In this document: in pieces, positions 8,795-18,417 of the stretch | Layout: each line of letters starts with the position of its first letter | How positions within the stretch are numbered: position 1 is the first letter of the stretch | Assembly: GCF_018343775.1 (NCBI RefSeq) | Contig: NZ_CP074349.1 | Location: 5,570,001-5,634,000, forward strand | Length of the DNA stretch: 64,000 nt | Source: Pseudomonas cichorii | Lineage (GTDB): Bacteria; Pseudomonadota; Gammaproteobacteria; Pseudomonadales; Pseudomonadaceae | Direction of reading: 5' to 3' | Program-made: the position numbers and the translations under genes | Notes under the pieces: model-generated | Seen by the model: the letters and a program-made list of their open reading frames with translations, nothing else | What the model was told of the DNA's origin: nothing | The model's database searches: none

Positions 8795-8823
8795 TACGCC
8801 TCATTCAAGCGAGAGCAGGGTCG

Positions 8824-9963
8824 ATGCCCACGGTCTTTCCCCACGATTCTGTCGGTCTGGTCACACCACAACTGGCGCACTTCAGCGAACCCCTGGCACT
8901 GGCCTGCGGTCGTTCGTTGCCAGCCTACGACCTCATCTATGAAACCTACGGCCAGCTCAACGCTGCGCGCAGCAACGCCGTACTGATCTGTCACGCGCTG
9001 TCCGGGCACCATCACGCTGCGGGTTTCCACAGCACTGAAGACCGCAAGCCGGGCTGGTGGGACAGCTGCATCGGTCCCGGCAAGCCTATCGATACCAACA
9101 AGTTCTTCGTGGTCAGCCTGAACAACCTCGGCGGCTGCAACGGCTCGACAGGCCCCAGCAGCATCGACCCGGAAACCGGCAAGCCTTTCGGCGCCAATTT
9201 CCCTGTCGTGACCGTGGAAGACTGGGTCAACAGTCAGGCGCGTCTGGCGGACCTGCTGGGTATCGAGCAGTGGGCAGCCATTGTCGGCGGCAGCCTGGGC
9301 GGCATGCAGGCGCTGCAATGGACCATCAGCTACCCGGATCGCGTGCGTCATTGCCTGGCAATCGCGTCAGCACCCAAGCTGTCGGCACAGAACATCGCGT
9401 TCAACGAGGTGGCGCGTCAGGCGATTCTCACCGACCCTGAATTCCATGGTGGTTCCTTCCAGGAAATCGGCGTGATCCCCAAACGCGGCCTGATGCTGGC
9501 GCGCATGGTCGGGCACATCACTTACCTGTCGGATGACTCCATGGGCGAGAAGTTCGGCCGTGGCCTCAAGAGTGAAAAACTCAACTACGACTTCCATAGC
9601 GTGGAATTCCAGGTCGAAAGCTACCTGCGCTATCAGGGCGAAGAGTTTTCCGGTCGTTTCGATGCCAACACTTATCTGTTGATGACCAAGGCTCTGGACT
9701 ACTTCGACCCGGCCGCGAACTTCAATGACAATCTGGCGCAGACCTTCGCCAGTGCCAAGGCGAAGTTCTGCGTGATGTCCTTCACCACCGACTGGCGTTT
9801 CTCTCCTGCCCGCTCGCGCGAACTGGTGGACGCCTTGATGGCGGCCCGCAAGGACGTCTGCTACCTGGAAATCGACGCGCCTCAAGGGCACGACGCCTTC
9901 CTGATCCCGATCCCGCGCTACCTGCAGGCTTTCGGTAACTACATGAACCGAATTTCGTTGTGA
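8824..9963 (+). CDS. metX: Homoserine O-acyltransferase MetX
   Basis: A 379-residue alpha/beta hydrolase-fold transferase. The nucleophile is Ser157 in GGSLGGMQ, the acid is in [10 protein letters not shown], and the histidine is in APQGHDAFL. MetX activates homoserine by O-acylation at the start of methionine synthesis. Sequence alone does not tell the acyl donor; Pseudomonas enzymes of this type are generally reported to use succinyl-CoA. metW follows by 7 bp, the characteristic metX-metW pair. Confidence 0.95.
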   Translation: MPTVFPHDSVGLVTPQLAHFSEPLALACGRSLPAYDLIYETYGQLNAARSNAVLICHALSGHHHAAGFHSTEDRKPGWWDSCIGPGKPIDTNKFFVVSLNNLGGCNGSTGPSSIDPETGKPFGANFPVVTVEDWVNSQARLADLLGIEQWAAIVGGSLGGMQALQWTISYPDRVRHCLAIASAPKLSAQNIAFNEVARQAILTDPEFHGGSFQEIGVIPKRGLMLARMVGHITYLSDDSMGEKFGRGLKSEKLNYDFHSVEFQVESYLRYQGEEFSGRFDANTYLLMTKALDYFDPAANFNDNLAQTFASAKAKFCVMSFTTDWRFSPARSRELVDALMAARKDVCYLEIDAPQGHDAFLIPIPRYLQAFGNYMNRISL

Positions 9964-9970
9964 GGACGCC

Positions 9971-10591
9971 ATGAGAGCCGATCTTGAGATCATCCAGGAA
10001 TGGATTCCCGCTGGCAGCCGCGTGCTCGACCTGGGTTGCGGCGATGGCGAACTGCTGACCTGGTTGCGTGACAACAAGCAGGTCACCGGCTACGGCCTGG
10101 AAAACGACCCGGACAACATTGCCGAGTGCGTGGCCAAGGGCATCAACGTGATCGAGCAGGACCTGGACAAGGGCCTGGGCAACTTTGCCAGCAACAGCTT
10201 CGATATCGTGGTCATGACCCAGGCGCTGCAAGCCGTGCACTACCCGGACCGCATCCTCGACGAGATGCTGCGCGTCGGTCGTCAGTGCATCATCACCTTC
10301 CCGAACTTCGGCCACTGGCGCTGCCGCTGGTACCTGGCGAGCAAGGGCCGCATGCCAGTATCCGAGTTCCTGCCGTACACCTGGTACAACACGCCGAACA
10401 TTCACTTCTGCACCTTTGAAGACTTTGAAGAGCTGTGCCGCGAGCGCGAGGCACAGGTGATCGACAGGCTTGCCGTCGATCAACAGCACCGCCATGGGTG
10501 GGCCAGCAAGCTATGGCCTAATCTGTTGGGTGAAATCGGCATTTACCGGGTCAGCAGCCCCGGCCTGCCGGAACATCAGGTCGCTGTCTGA
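9971..10591 (+). CDS. metW: Methionine biosynthesis protein MetW
   Basis: A 206-residue SAM-dependent methyltransferase-like protein with motif I VLDLGCGDGELL near residue 18, an acidic loop (LENDPDN) and the MetW-typical FPNFGHWRCRWYL. MetW is encoded beside metX in many proteobacteria and is needed for full homoserine acylation, probably as a partner of MetX; no methylated substrate is established. A 7-bp gap to metX implies cotranscription. Confidence 0.95.
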   Translation: MRADLEIIQEWIPAGSRVLDLGCGDGELLTWLRDNKQVTGYGLENDPDNIAECVAKGINVIEQDLDKGLGNFASNSFDIVVMTQALQAVHYPDRILDEMLRVGRQCIITFPNFGHWRCRWYLASKGRMPVSEFLPYTWYNTPNIHFCTFEDFEELCREREAQVIDRLAVDQQHRHGWASKLWPNLLGEIGIYRVSSPGLPEHQVAV

Positions 10592-10617
10592 TTCACCGCT
10601 TCTGGAGGAGAACGAAC

Positions 10618-11052
10618 ATGAGTCGCCTGGCCATTTTCCTGCTGACTGCCTGTCTGGGCCTGCCTGCGCTGGCAGCCGATGCCATCAAGGGCGAGCGACA
10701 GGAAAGGTTCGGTGACACAACCGTTCACTACTCCACCTTCAACTCGACCTTCCTGCAGCCGGAAATCGCCAAAGGCGTCGAGCTGATCCGCAGCAAGAAC
10801 CAGGGCGTGATCAATATTTCCGTGATCAAGGATGGCAAGCCACAGGCGGCACAGGTCAGCGGTACGGTCAAAGACCTGACCAGCGCCTCGATCCCCTTGA
10901 GATTCAAGCAGGTCACCGAACCCGGCGCGGTCTACTACATCGCGCAATACCCTGTACCGCTGCAGGAAAACCGGACCTTCGACATTCACGTCAAGACTGG
11001 CAGCGATACCCATCGCTTCAGTTTCAATCAAGAGCTTTTCCCAGGCCAATGA
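10618..11052 (+). CDS. DUF4426 periplasmic protein
   Basis: A 144-residue protein with an N-terminal signal peptide ([19 protein letters not shown], cleavage after ALA) and a beta-rich DUF4426 domain. Function is unknown. It has a strong ribosome site (CTGGAGGAG) and overlaps rdgB by 4 bases, inside the metX-metW-DUF4426-rdgB-hemW-DUF3392 series that is common in Pseudomonas. Its place in that unit does not reveal a role in methionine metabolism. Confidence 0.85.
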   Translation: MSRLAIFLLTACLGLPALAADAIKGERQERFGDTTVHYSTFNSTFLQPEIAKGVELIRSKNQGVINISVIKDGKPQAAQVSGTVKDLTSASIPLRFKQVTEPGAVYYIAQYPVPLQENRTFDIHVKTGSDTHRFSFNQELFPGQ

Positions 11053-11645
11053 TGAACCTCACGCAACTTGTATTGGCCAGCCACAACGGCGGCAAACTCA
11101 AAGAACTCCAGGCCATGCTGGGCGACAGCGTGCAACTGCGCTCCGTGGGCGAGTTCAGCCACGTCGAGCCGGAAGAAACCGGCCTGTCCTTCGTCGAGAA
11201 CGCGATTCTCAAGGCCCGCAATGCCTCGCGCCTTTCCGGTCTGCCAGCACTGGCCGACGACTCGGGACTGGCGGTGGACTTTCTCGGTGGCGCACCGGGC
11301 ATCTACTCGGCACGCTACGCCGACGGCAAGGGTGACGCGGCCAATAACGCCAAGCTGCTGGACGTTCTGAAAGACGTGCCAGACGAGCAACGCGGTGCGC
11401 AATTCGTCTGTGTGCTGGCACTGGTTCGCCATGCCGACGATCCCTTGCCGATCCTCTGCGAAGGCCTGTGGCACGGGCGCATCCTGCATGCGGCCAGCGG
11501 CGAACATGGCTTCGGTTACGATCCTCTGTTCTGGGTGCCCGAGCGCAACTGCTCCAGCGCCGAGCTGAGCCCGACGGAGAAAAACCAGCTCAGCCATCGC
11601 GCCCGCGCCATGGCCATACTGCGTCAGCGCCTGGGTCTGCAATGA
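11049..11645 (+). CDS. rdgB: dITP/XTP pyrophosphatase RdgB
   Basis: A 198-residue HAM1-family NTPase (197 if the second of two tandem ATG codons is used). Motifs: substrate-binding [11 protein letters not shown] at the N-terminus, catalytic ADDSGLAVD around residue 72, and [13 protein letters not shown]. It hydrolyses dITP, dITP-like and XTP nucleotides to monophosphates, keeping deaminated purines out of DNA. Its ATG overlaps the end of the DUF4426 gene and its TGA overlaps the hemW ATG, so all three are translationally coupled. Confidence 0.96.
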   Translation: MMNLTQLVLASHNGGKLKELQAMLGDSVQLRSVGEFSHVEPEETGLSFVENAILKARNASRLSGLPALADDSGLAVDFLGGAPGIYSARYADGKGDAANNAKLLDVLKDVPDEQRGAQFVCVLALVRHADDPLPILCEGLWHGRILHAASGEHGFGYDPLFWVPERNCSSAELSPTEKNQLSHRARAMAILRQRLGLQ

Positions 11646-12856
11646 TCCACGATCCACCTGCGCAGCCCCTGTTTCTGGGTGAGGCTGGCTTTTCGTCCGA
11701 AAGCCCAAGGGCTGCCCTGCCGCAACTGCCACCGTTGTCGCTGTACATCCATATCCCGTGGTGCGTGCGCAAATGCCCGTACTGCGACTTCAACTCCCAC
11801 ACCGCAAGCCCGGTGCTGCCGGAGCAGGAATATGTCGATGCGCTGCTGGCAGACCTGGATCAGGACCTGCCTCACGTCCATGGCCGTGAACTGCGCTCGA
11901 TCTTCTTTGGCGGCGGTACGCCGAGCCTGTTCAGCGCCGAAGCCTTGGGCCGGCTGCTGGCCGGTGTCGAGCAGCGCATCCCGTTTGCCAGCGACATCGA
12001 AATCACTCTGGAAGCCAACCCCGGCACTTTCGAGCAGGTCAAATTCAGCGCCTATCGCGGACTGGGCATCAACCGGCTGTCCATCGGCATCCAGAGTTTT
12101 CAGGAAGCCAAGCTCAAGGCGCTGGGGCGGATTCACAACAGTGACGAGGCCATTCGCGCCGCTGACATGGCGCGCATGGCCGGCTTCGACAACTTCAACC
12201 TGGACCTGATGCACGGCCTGCCAGATCAGTCTCAGGACGAAGCCTTGAACGACCTGCGCCAGGCTATCGCACTGGCACCGACGCATCTGTCCTGGTACCA
12301 GTTGACGCTGGAGCCCAACACCGTTTTCTGGAACCAGCCGCCAGTCCTGCCCGAAGACGACATCCTCTGGGATATTCAGGAAACGGGTCAGCAACTGCTG
12401 GCTGACAGCGGCTATGCGCAGTACGAAGTCTCGGCCTATGCCCAGCCCGGCAAGGCAGCACGGCATAACCTCAATTACTGGAGTTTCGGGGACTTCATCG
12501 GTATCGGTGCAGGTGCCCATGGCAAACTCAGCCATCCAGACGGCCGCATTGTGCGCACCTGGAAGACCCGGCTGCCCAAGGATTACCTCAATCCGAAAAA
12601 GCCGTTCCGGGCCGGCTCCAAGCTGTTGAGCGTCGAGGAATTGCCTTTTGAGTTCCTGATGAATGCGCTGCGCCTCACAAATGGTGTGGACGCTGCATTA
12701 TTTCGCGAAAGAACAGGTCTAAGCGTCGATTCACTGGCCAGCGCCCGCCAGCAAGCCGAACGACGCGGCCTGCTGCAGGCCGACCCGACACGTCTGGTTG
12801 CGACCCCGCAAGGCCAGCTTTTTCTCAATGACTTGCTGCAATACTTTCTGACCTAA
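11642..12856 (+). CDS. hemW: Radical SAM heme chaperone HemW
   Basis: Starting at the ATG at 11642, which overlaps the rdgB stop, gives 404 residues. The radical SAM cluster motif CxxxCxxC is at Cys41, Cys45 and Cys48, followed by FFGGGTPSL. The protein resembles HemN but, like HemW, lacks the extra N-terminal segment of true coproporphyrinogen dehydrogenases, so heme delivery to respiratory enzymes is the better call. The 30 residues before the first core strand are a short variable extension. The longer in-frame ORF would lie within rdgB and is rejected. Confidence 0.94.
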   Translation: MIHDPPAQPLFLGEAGFSSESPRAALPQLPPLSLYIHIPWCVRKCPYCDFNSHTASPVLPEQEYVDALLADLDQDLPHVHGRELRSIFFGGGTPSLFSAEALGRLLAGVEQRIPFASDIEITLEANPGTFEQVKFSAYRGLGINRLSIGIQSFQEAKLKALGRIHNSDEAIRAADMARMAGFDNFNLDLMHGLPDQSQDEALNDLRQAIALAPTHLSWYQLTLEPNTVFWNQPPVLPEDDILWDIQETGQQLLADSGYAQYEVSAYAQPGKAARHNLNYWSFGDFIGIGAGAHGKLSHPDGRIVRTWKTRLPKDYLNPKKPFRAGSKLLSVEELPFEFLMNALRLTNGVDAALFRERTGLSVDSLASARQQAERRGLLQADPTRLVATPQGQLFLNDLLQYFLT

Positions 12857-12865
12857 GGACCCTGC

Positions 12866-13189
12866 ATGGATCTCATACTCGATCTGCTCGCCACCGTCTC
12901 GCGATGGAGTCGCAACAACCTGTCAGAAATTGCACTGGCACTTGTGGGCTGCCTGCTGGTGCTGTTCGGTTCGGACTTCAAGGTGTGGATCGAACAGCGC
13001 ATCAGCAGCATGACAGGTGCATTGCGCATCCCGCTTCTGGCCCTGCTGTGCACTATCGGCAGTGGTCTGGCGCTGATCTATGCCACGCCATGGGTGGTGC
13101 GCGGCCTGAGCCAGTTCAACAACTACAGCCTGGCGCCGGTCTTGTTGGTGGTACTGGTGTTGATCGGTGTGATTGCGGATCGTAAATAG
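12866..13189 (+). CDS. DUF3392 membrane protein
   Basis: A 107-residue protein with three hydrophobic helices, at about 20-37, 50-75 and 82-103, and a short basic C-terminus (ADRK). It matches the DUF3392 family found in Pseudomonas and Vibrio; its function is unknown. It starts 9 bp after hemW and is the last gene of the metX unit; a family A repeat follows directly. Confidence 0.85.
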   Translation: MDLILDLLATVSRWSRNNLSEIALALVGCLLVLFGSDFKVWIEQRISSMTGALRIPLLALLCTIGSGLALIYATPWVVRGLSQFNNYSLAPVLLVVLVLIGVIADRK

Positions 13190-13195
13190 TTTTTC

Positions 13196-13249
13196 TTCGC
13201 GAATGAATTCGCCCCCACATCAGTCTGTGGAAGCGAATTCATTCGCGAA
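13196..13249. repeat. Family A inverted repeat, copy 2
   Basis: Near-perfect arms TTCGCGAATGAATTCGC and GCGAATTCATTCGCGAA around a 20-base loop, placed between the convergent DUF3392 and trmB genes, where it could end transcription from both sides. Confidence 0.85.
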
Positions 13250-13255
13250 CCGGTT

Positions 13256-13990
13256 TTAAGCCAGCTTCTCGAACTTCAGATCCCACACACCATGCCCCAA
13301 GCGCTCACCACGGCGCTCGAACTTGGTGATCGGACGCTCGGCCGGGCGCGGAACATACTGGTTGTCTGCTGCCTGATTGCGATAACCAGGCGCAGCACTC
13401 ATCACTTCCAGCATGTATTCAGCGTACGGGCCCCAGTCGGTAGCCATGTGGAACACGCCACCGACCTTCAACTTGCTGCGCACCAGTGCCGCAAACTCGG
13501 GCTGCACAATGCGGCGCTTGTGGTGACGGCTCTTGTGCCATGGGTCCGGGAAGAACAGCATCAGACGATCAAGGCTGTTATCGGCGATGCAGCGGTTCAG
13601 CACTTCGATGGCATCGCAATCGTAGACCCGAATGTTGGTCAGGCCTTGAGTCAGCGCGCCATTGAGCAACGCGCCCACACCCGGCGAATGCACTTCGACA
13701 CCGATAAAGTCGTGCTCGGGCGCAGCCGCCGCCATTTCCAGCAGCGAGTGGCCCATGCCGAAACCGATTTCCAGAGTGCGCGGCGCTGAACGGCCAAACA
13801 CCTGATCGAAATCCACCGGGGCGTCAGTCAACTGCAACCCGAACTTCGGCAGACCTTGATCCAGACCGCGCTGCTGGCCTTCGGTCATGCGACCGGCGCG
13901 CATCACGAAGCTCTTGATGCGGCGGTGATGGCGCTCTTCGCCTTCTTCGGTAGCAGGCGACTCTGGGTGTGGAACGTGCGAATCAGTCAT
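13256..13990 (-). CDS. trmB: tRNA (guanine-N7-)-methyltransferase TrmB
   Basis: A 244-residue protein from the ATG at 13990; a TTG one codon earlier is less likely. It has SAM-binding motif [11 protein letters not shown] near residue 75, [16 protein letters not shown] near 155, which holds the conserved tRNA-binding and catalytic residues, and ATDWGPYAE. It methylates G46 in the variable loop of tRNAs. The charged N-terminus of about 45 residues is variable in the family. It starts 10 bp after thiG, so thiS, thiG and trmB probably form one transcript. Confidence 0.96.
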   Translation of the reverse strand: MTDSHVPHPESPATEEGEERHHRRIKSFVMRAGRMTEGQQRGLDQGLPKFGLQLTDAPVDFDQVFGRSAPRTLEIGFGMGHSLLEMAAAAPEHDFIGVEVHSPGVGALLNGALTQGLTNIRVYDCDAIEVLNRCIADNSLDRLMLFFPDPWHKSRHHKRRIVQPEFAALVRSKLKVGGVFHMATDWGPYAEYMLEVMSAAPGYRNQAADNQYVPRPAERPITKFERRGERLGHGVWDLKFEKLA

Positions 13991-14000
13991 CAACGGGCTC

Positions 14001-14795
14001 TTACTTGATCAGGCCATCCAGCGGCGAAGATGCGCTGGCATAGAGTTTTCTTGGCATACGCCCGGCGAGGTACGCCAGACGACCGGCAATTACAGCGTGC
14101 TTCATGGCCTCGGCCATCATGACCGGCTGCTGAGCGTGGGCGATGGCCGAGTTCATCAGCACGGCTTCGCAACCCAGCTCCATGGCGATGGTTGCGTCGG
14201 AGGCAGTACCGACACCGGCATCCACCAGCACGGGCACCTTGGTTTCTTCCAGGATGATCTGCAGGTTGTACGGGTTGCAGATTCCCAGACCGCTACCGAT
14301 CAGGCCGGCCAGCGGCATGATGGCGATGCAGCCGATTTCCGCCAGTTGACGGGCGATGATCGGGTCGTCGCTGGTGTAGACCATCACGTCGAAACCGTCC
14401 TTGACCAGCACTTCGGCAGCCTTGAGGGTTTCGATCACGTTGGGGAACAGGGTTTTCTGGTCTGCCAGCACTTCCAGCTTCACCAGATTGCGCCCGTCGA
14501 GCAGTTCGCGGGCCAGACGGCAGGTACGCACCGCTTCGACAGCATCGAAGCAGCCCGCCGTGTTGGGCAGAATGGTGTAGCGGTCCGGCGGCAGGACGTC
14601 CAGCAGGTTCGGCTCGCCCGGGTTCTGGCCCAGGTTCGTACGCCGCACGGCTACCGTGACGATTTCAGCCCCCGAGGCTTCGATGGCCAGGCGGGTCTGT
14701 TCCATATCCGCGTACTTGCCGGTGCCTACCAGCAGACGCGACTCAAAGGTCCGACCGGCCAGGATGAATGGCTTGTCGCTGCGAACATTGCTCAT
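14001..14795 (-). CDS. thiG: Thiazole synthase ThiG
   Basis: A 264-residue TIM-barrel enzyme. The Schiff-base lysine is in NLVKLEVL, near residue 107; phosphate-binding loops are GLIGSGLGI and [10 protein letters not shown], and MNSAIAHA follows. ThiG condenses deoxyxylulose phosphate, dehydroglycine and the ThiS thiocarboxylate to make the thiazole of thiamine. It lies 47 bp after thiS, its sulphur carrier. I see no TPP riboswitch upstream of the pair. Confidence 0.97.
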   Translation of the reverse strand: MSNVRSDKPFILAGRTFESRLLVGTGKYADMEQTRLAIEASGAEIVTVAVRRTNLGQNPGEPNLLDVLPPDRYTILPNTAGCFDAVEAVRTCRLARELLDGRNLVKLEVLADQKTLFPNVIETLKAAEVLVKDGFDVMVYTSDDPIIARQLAEIGCIAIMPLAGLIGSGLGICNPYNLQIILEETKVPVLVDAGVGTASDATIAMELGCEAVLMNSAIAHAQQPVMMAEAMKHAVIAGRLAYLAGRMPRKLYASASSPLDGLIK

Positions 14796-14842
14796 CGGAA
14801 ATCCTCTTTAACTCGCACAAGGGGGTCATTGCTGTGCCGGGG

Positions 14843-15043
14843 CTAGCCGCCGCCGATGGCATGGACCACTTCGACCTGATCGCCTTCGCGCAGGACTGTG
14901 GATTCATGCTGGCTGCGGGGCACGATATCCAGGTTCAGCTCGACGGCTACCCGGCGTCCGGCAAGATCCAGACGAGCCAACAACGCCGCGACGGTTTCAC
15001 CGTCGGGCACTTCAAAGGATTCACCGTTCAACTGAATGTGCAT
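14843..15043 (-). CDS. thiS: Sulphur carrier protein ThiS
   Basis: A 66-residue ubiquitin-fold protein ending in Gly-Gly (AIGGG). The terminal glycine is adenylated by ThiF and converted to a thiocarboxylate that donates sulphur to ThiG. The conserved segment ELNLDIVPRSQHEST is present. First gene of thiS-thiG-trmB. Confidence 0.95.
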   Translation of the reverse strand: MHIQLNGESFEVPDGETVAALLARLDLAGRRVAVELNLDIVPRSQHESTVLREGDQVEVVHAIGGG

Positions 15044-15142
15044 GCGCGATAGCAGCCATCATTTTAGGGGCCAGCATTCTAGCCCGATCAGCCGGTATGA
15101 CCAAGGCAAAGCCGAGCCATTCGTCTCAAGCGCGACTGGTGT

Positions 15143-15526
15143 TCACTGGGATACGCCACCCAGACGCCAGGCCGCAATGCCCAGGGTCAGCCAACCGATC
15201 AGGAAAGCCAGACCGCCGAACGGCGTCACGATCCCCAGTTTGCCGATGCCGCTGAGGGTCAGCGCATACAGGCTGCCGGAAAACAGCACGATGCCGATGG
15301 CAAAGGAAAAGCCGGCCCAGGTGACCAATCGACCGGGAATCTGGGCCGCGAGTACAGCCACGCCCAGCAAGGCCAGCGCATGCACCAGTTGGTAAAGCAC
15401 ACCGGTGTGAAAAATCGCCAGATACTCGGGGCTCAGGCGACCTTTGAGGCCGTGGGCAGCGAATGCGCCGAGGGCTACGCCGGTAAAACCGAAAAAGGCA
15501 GCAAGCATCAAGAAGCTACGAAGCAT
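15143..15526 (-). CDS. DUF423 membrane protein
   Basis: A 127-residue protein with four hydrophobic helices and the DUF423 hallmarks: GALGAFAAHGLK-like GVALGAFAAHGLK near residue 15, YQLVHALALL, and a C-terminal TPFGGLAFLIGW. The ATG at 15526 has GGAGATCC in front and is preferred over the longer upstream start, which runs into mtgA regulatory DNA. The family is widespread and uncharacterised. It is divergent from mtgA with 81 bp between the start codons. Confidence 0.88.
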   Translation of the reverse strand: MLRSFLMLAAFFGFTGVALGAFAAHGLKGRLSPEYLAIFHTGVLYQLVHALALLGVAVLAAQIPGRLVTWAGFSFAIGIVLFSGSLYALTLSGIGKLGIVTPFGGLAFLIGWLTLGIAAWRLGGVSQ

Positions 15527-15568
15527 CAAGGATCTCCAGTCAAAAATCGTCCAATGGCGCACGGTCTG

Positions 15569-15574
15569 TATAAT
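15569..15574 (+). promoter_or_regulatory. Putative -10 element of mtgA
   Basis: A perfect TATAAT 34 bases upstream of the mtgA ATG. No good -35 is seen 17 bases further up, so only the -10 is reported. Confidence 0.4.
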
Positions 15575-15607
15575 GGCCCGCTCAACGGGTTCGGCCAAGC
15601 CATCTCT

Positions 15608-16318
15608 ATGCTGCGTTTTCTCTTGCATCGTGTCGCCAAAATCCTGCTGTGGTTCGCAGCGGGCAGTTTCGTTCTCGTTCTTGTCCTGCGCTGGGTGCCA
15701 CCACCGGGTACGGCGCTGATGATCGAGCGCAAGATTGAATCATGGGTCGATGGCGAGCCCATTGACCTGCAGCGCTCCTGGCAGCCGTGGAACAAGATTT
15801 CCGACAATCTGAAAATCGCGGTCATTGCCGGTGAAGACCAGAAGTTCGCCGAGCACTGGGGTTTTGATATCAGCGCCATTCAGGCGGCGATCCTGCACAA
15901 CGAGCGCGGCGGTTCGATACGCGGGGCCAGCACCCTGAGCCAGCAGGTTTCAAAGAACCTGTTTCTGTGGTCGGGCCGCAGCTATCTGCGCAAGGCGCTG
16001 GAAGCCTGGTTCACGGCCCTGATCGAGCTGCTTTGGTCAAAGGAACGCATTCTTGAGGTGTACCTCAACAGCGTCGAGTGGGATGAAGGCGTATTCGGCG
16101 CACAGGCTGCCGCGCAGCATCACTTCGGCATCAACGCCAGCGCCCTGTCGACGCAACAGGCCAGCTACCTGGCCGCCGTACTGCCCAACCCGCGCCAATG
16201 GAGCGCCAGCCACCCCAGTAGCTATGTCTCACGTCGCGCAGGCTGGATTCGTCAGCAGATGCGTCAGTTGGGTGGGGATGGGTATCTGGCGGGGTTGAAC
16301 AGTAGTCGCAAACTGTGA
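15608..16318 (+). CDS. mtgA: Monofunctional peptidoglycan transglycosylase MtgA
   Basis: The ATG at 15608 gives 236 residues: one N-terminal membrane anchor (residues 10-30) and a GT51 domain. Motifs in order: catalytic Glu76 in GEDQKFAEHWG, GASTLSQQVSKNLFLW, RKALEAWFTALIE and KERILEVYLNSVEW. It polymerises lipid II into glycan strands at the periplasmic face of the inner membrane and has no transpeptidase domain. Convergent with rpoH through a repeat and a shared terminator. Confidence 0.96.
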   Translation: MLRFLLHRVAKILLWFAAGSFVLVLVLRWVPPPGTALMIERKIESWVDGEPIDLQRSWQPWNKISDNLKIAVIAGEDQKFAEHWGFDISAIQAAILHNERGGSIRGASTLSQQVSKNLFLWSGRSYLRKALEAWFTALIELLWSKERILEVYLNSVEWDEGVFGAQAAAQHHFGINASALSTQQASYLAAVLPNPRQWSASHPSSYVSRRAGWIRQQMRQLGGDGYLAGLNSSRKL

Positions 16319-16325
16319 CTGACTG

Positions 16326-16375
16326 TCTTCGCGAATGAATTTGCTCCTACGGCAGGAACAAATTCATTCGCGAAA
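16326..16375. repeat. Family A inverted repeat, copy 3
   Basis: Arms TTCGCGAATGAATTTG and CAAATTCATTCGCGAA around GCTCCTACGGCAGGAA-type loop sequence, between mtgA and rpoH. Confidence 0.85.
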
Positions 16376-16385
16376 TAGATACAAA

Positions 16386-16414
16386 AACGCCCTGAGGTTA
16401 TCAGGGCGTTTTGC
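16386..16414. terminator. Bidirectional terminator between mtgA and rpoH
   Basis: Ten-base-pair stem AACGCCCTGA / TCAGGGCGTT with a 5-base loop. The minus strand continues into TTTTTG after the stem, right after the rpoH stop; the plus strand has TTTTG. A classical intrinsic terminator mainly for rpoH. Confidence 0.85.
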
Positions 16415-16417
16415 GTA

Positions 16418-17272
16418 TTACGCGGCTATCGAGGTCTTGAGCTTGTTCATCGCGCTCTTCTCGAGCTGGCGAATACGCTCGGCGGAGACGTTGTACTTCT
16501 GCGCCAGATCGTGCAGCGTGGCTTTTTCTTCTGCCAGCCAGCGCTGGTAGAGGATGTCGCGACTACGCTCGTCCAGTACATCCAGGGCCTGATGCAGATT
16601 GGCCGTGGAGTTGTCGCTCCAGTCGGAATCTTCCAACTGACGCGCAGGATCGTAACGATGGTCTTCCAGGTAGTTGGCCGGCGACTGGAATGCGCTGTCG
16701 TCATCGGCTTCCGACGCCGGATCGAACGCCATGTCCTGGCCGGTCAGGCGGCTTTCCATCTCGCGGACTTCACGAGGCTCAACACCAAGGCTTTCGGCCA
16801 CGCGATGCACTTCATCGTTGTTCAGCCATGCCAGACGCTTTTTCTGGCTGCGCAGGTTGAAGAACAGTTTGCGCTGCGCCTTGGTCGTGGCGACCTTGAC
16901 GATACGCCAGTTGCGCAGGATGAACTCGTGGATTTCCGCCTTGATCCAGTGCACGGCAAACGACACCAGACGCACACCCATTTCCGGGTTGAAGCGCTTT
17001 ACAGCCTTCATCAGGCCAACGTTGCCTTCCTGGATCAGGTCGGACTGTGCCAGACCGTAACCCGAATAGCTGCGTGCGATGTGTACAACGAAACGCAGGT
17101 GGGCGAGGACCATCTGACGAGCCGCATCCAGATCCTGTTCATAGTAGAGACTCTCAGCCAGTTCACGCTCCTGCTCAGGCGTCAGCAAGGGAATGCTGTT
17201 CACCGTGTGCACGTAAGCCTCCAGGTTCGCACCCGGGACTAAGGCATATGCAGGTTGCAAAGAAGTGGTCAT
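16418..17272 (-). CDS. rpoH: Heat-shock sigma factor RpoH (sigma-32)
   Basis: A 284-residue group 3 sigma factor. Region 2 holds [19 protein letters not shown], followed by the -10-reading segment; the RpoH box QRKLFFNLR, diagnostic for this sigma, is at about residues 130-140; region 4 HTH is near the C-terminus ([19 protein letters not shown]). It directs polymerase to chaperone and protease genes; hslVU at 32 kb in this window has a matching promoter. It follows the ftsYEX cluster in the same direction, as in most gamma-proteobacteria, with a gap carrying its own promoters. Confidence 0.98.
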   Translation of the reverse strand: MTTSLQPAYALVPGANLEAYVHTVNSIPLLTPEQERELAESLYYEQDLDAARQMVLAHLRFVVHIARSYSGYGLAQSDLIQEGNVGLMKAVKRFNPEMGVRLVSFAVHWIKAEIHEFILRNWRIVKVATTKAQRKLFFNLRSQKKRLAWLNNDEVHRVAESLGVEPREVREMESRLTGQDMAFDPASEADDDSAFQSPANYLEDHRYDPARQLEDSDWSDNSTANLHQALDVLDERSRDILYQRWLAEEKATLHDLAQKYNVSAERIRQLEKSAMNKLKTSIAA

Positions 17273-17320
17273 ACGGGAAAAACCTCCAACTCATGACTCG
17301 TGCAGTTCAGCACTGCGAAA

Positions 17321-17347
17321 ATTGACCGGGAACCGCTAGACAAGTTC
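17321..17347 (-). promoter_or_regulatory. Sigma-E/AlgU-like promoter of rpoH
   Basis: A perfect -35 GAACTT (plus-strand 17342-17347) and TCAAT (17321-17325) with a 16-base spacer, the geometry of envelope-stress promoters (GAACTT-N16-TCTGA). Only 2 of 5 bases match in the -10. AlgU-dependent rpoH transcription is known in P. aeruginosa. A TTGACT at 17360-17365 may be the -35 of a separate sigma-70 promoter. Confidence 0.4.
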
Positions 17348-17385
17348 CCTCCGCTGAAAAGTCAATGGGTTAAACAAAATTCACT

Positions 17386-18417
17386 TTAACGTGGCGCCAG
17401 CTCTCGCAAATGGCGGGCGACCGCAATCCAAGCACCGATATACCCTAACAAGACCGCTCCAAGCAAGAGCGACAGACCATCGGCCAACGGAACACCCGCC
17501 AGCGCGAAGTCGCTCCCGTACAGGCCAGCCAGCCCGACGACCGAGTCATTCAGCCAGTTCAGGCCGAACGCCAGCACGCCCCAGGACAGGAAACCCGCCC
17601 CAAAACCATACAGCGCGCCCATATAAAGGAAAGGCCTGCGCACATAGCTGTCTGTACCGCCGACCAGTTTGATGACTTCGATCTCGGTACGACGGTTTTC
17701 AATATGCAGACGGATGGTGTTACCGATCACCAGCAGCAAAGCGGAAACCAGCAAGACCGTCAAGCCGAAGACAAAACGGTCACCCAGCTTGAGAATCGCC
17801 GCCAGACGCTCCACCCAGACCAGATCGAGCTGAGCCTGCTCCACTTTAGGCAGTTCGGCCAGTCGGGCACGCAGGGCTTCAAGTGCCGGCTTGTCGACTT
17901 CCGTCGGCGTTACAAGCACCACACCCGGCAACGGGTTCTGTGGCAATTCCTTGAGCGCCTCACCCAGCCCGGACTGCTGCTGGAACTCGCCCAGAGCCTG
18001 CTCGCTGCTGATGTACTCGGCTTCGGCAACGCCGGGCATGGCCTTGATTTCGTCACGCAAACGGGCACCATCCGCCGCATTGGCGTTCAGGTGCATGTAG
18101 ATCGAGATCTGCGCCGCACGCTGCCAGGAACCGCCCAGGCGCTCGACATTGTTCAGCAGCAATGACAGCCCCATGGGCAGGCTCAGGGCAATCGCCATCA
18201 CCAGACAGGTGAAGAAACTGCCGATTGGCTGCTTGCCAAGACGGCGCAGGCTGTCGAGCAGGCTGGAGCGATGGCTTTCCAGCCAAGCCGCCAGCAGGGT
18301 GTTGAAGTCCGGACCGTCATCATCGTGATCCTGGCGCTTCTTCTGTTTCTGGGGTTCTGGATCTGCGGCCTTTGGCGCGACGCGATCCGAAACCTTGGGG
18401 CTGCGAGTGGCACTCAT
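17386..18417 (-). CDS. ftsX: Cell-division permease FtsX
   Basis: A 343-residue protein with a charged N-terminal tail of about 60 residues, a first membrane helix (FFTCLVMAIALSLPMGLSLLL), a periplasmic domain of about 105 residues, and three further helices in the FtsX fold. With FtsE it forms an ABC-type complex at the divisome that activates periplasmic amidases through EnvC. It overlaps ftsE by 4 bases. The Lys/Asp-rich N-tail (KQKKRQDHDDDG) is longer than in E. coli FtsX-core homologues; otherwise typical. Confidence 0.96.
   Translation of the reverse strand: MSATRSPKVSDRVAPKAADPEPQKQKKRQDHDDDGPDFNTLLAAWLESHRSSLLDSLRRLGKQPIGSFFTCLVMAIALSLPMGLSLLLNNVERLGGSWQRAAQISIYMHLNANAADGARLRDEIKAMPGVAEAEYISSEQALGEFQQQSGLGEALKELPQNPLPGVVLVTPTEVDKPALEALRARLAELPKVEQAQLDLVWVERLAAILKLGDRFVFGLTVLLVSALLLVIGNTIRLHIENRRTEIEVIKLVGGTDSYVRRPFLYMGALYGFGAGFLSWGVLAFGLNWLNDSVVGLAGLYGSDFALAGVPLADGLSLLLGAVLLGYIGAWIAVARHLRELAPR

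Noticed and set aside
8691..8823. SAM or other methionine-responsive riboswitch before metX
   Set aside because: The predicted leader is about 23 bases; the rest of the gap is a family A repeat.
14796..14842. TPP riboswitch near thiS-thiG
   Set aside because: The gap is only 47 bp and shows no thi-box; no thi-box was found upstream of thiS either.
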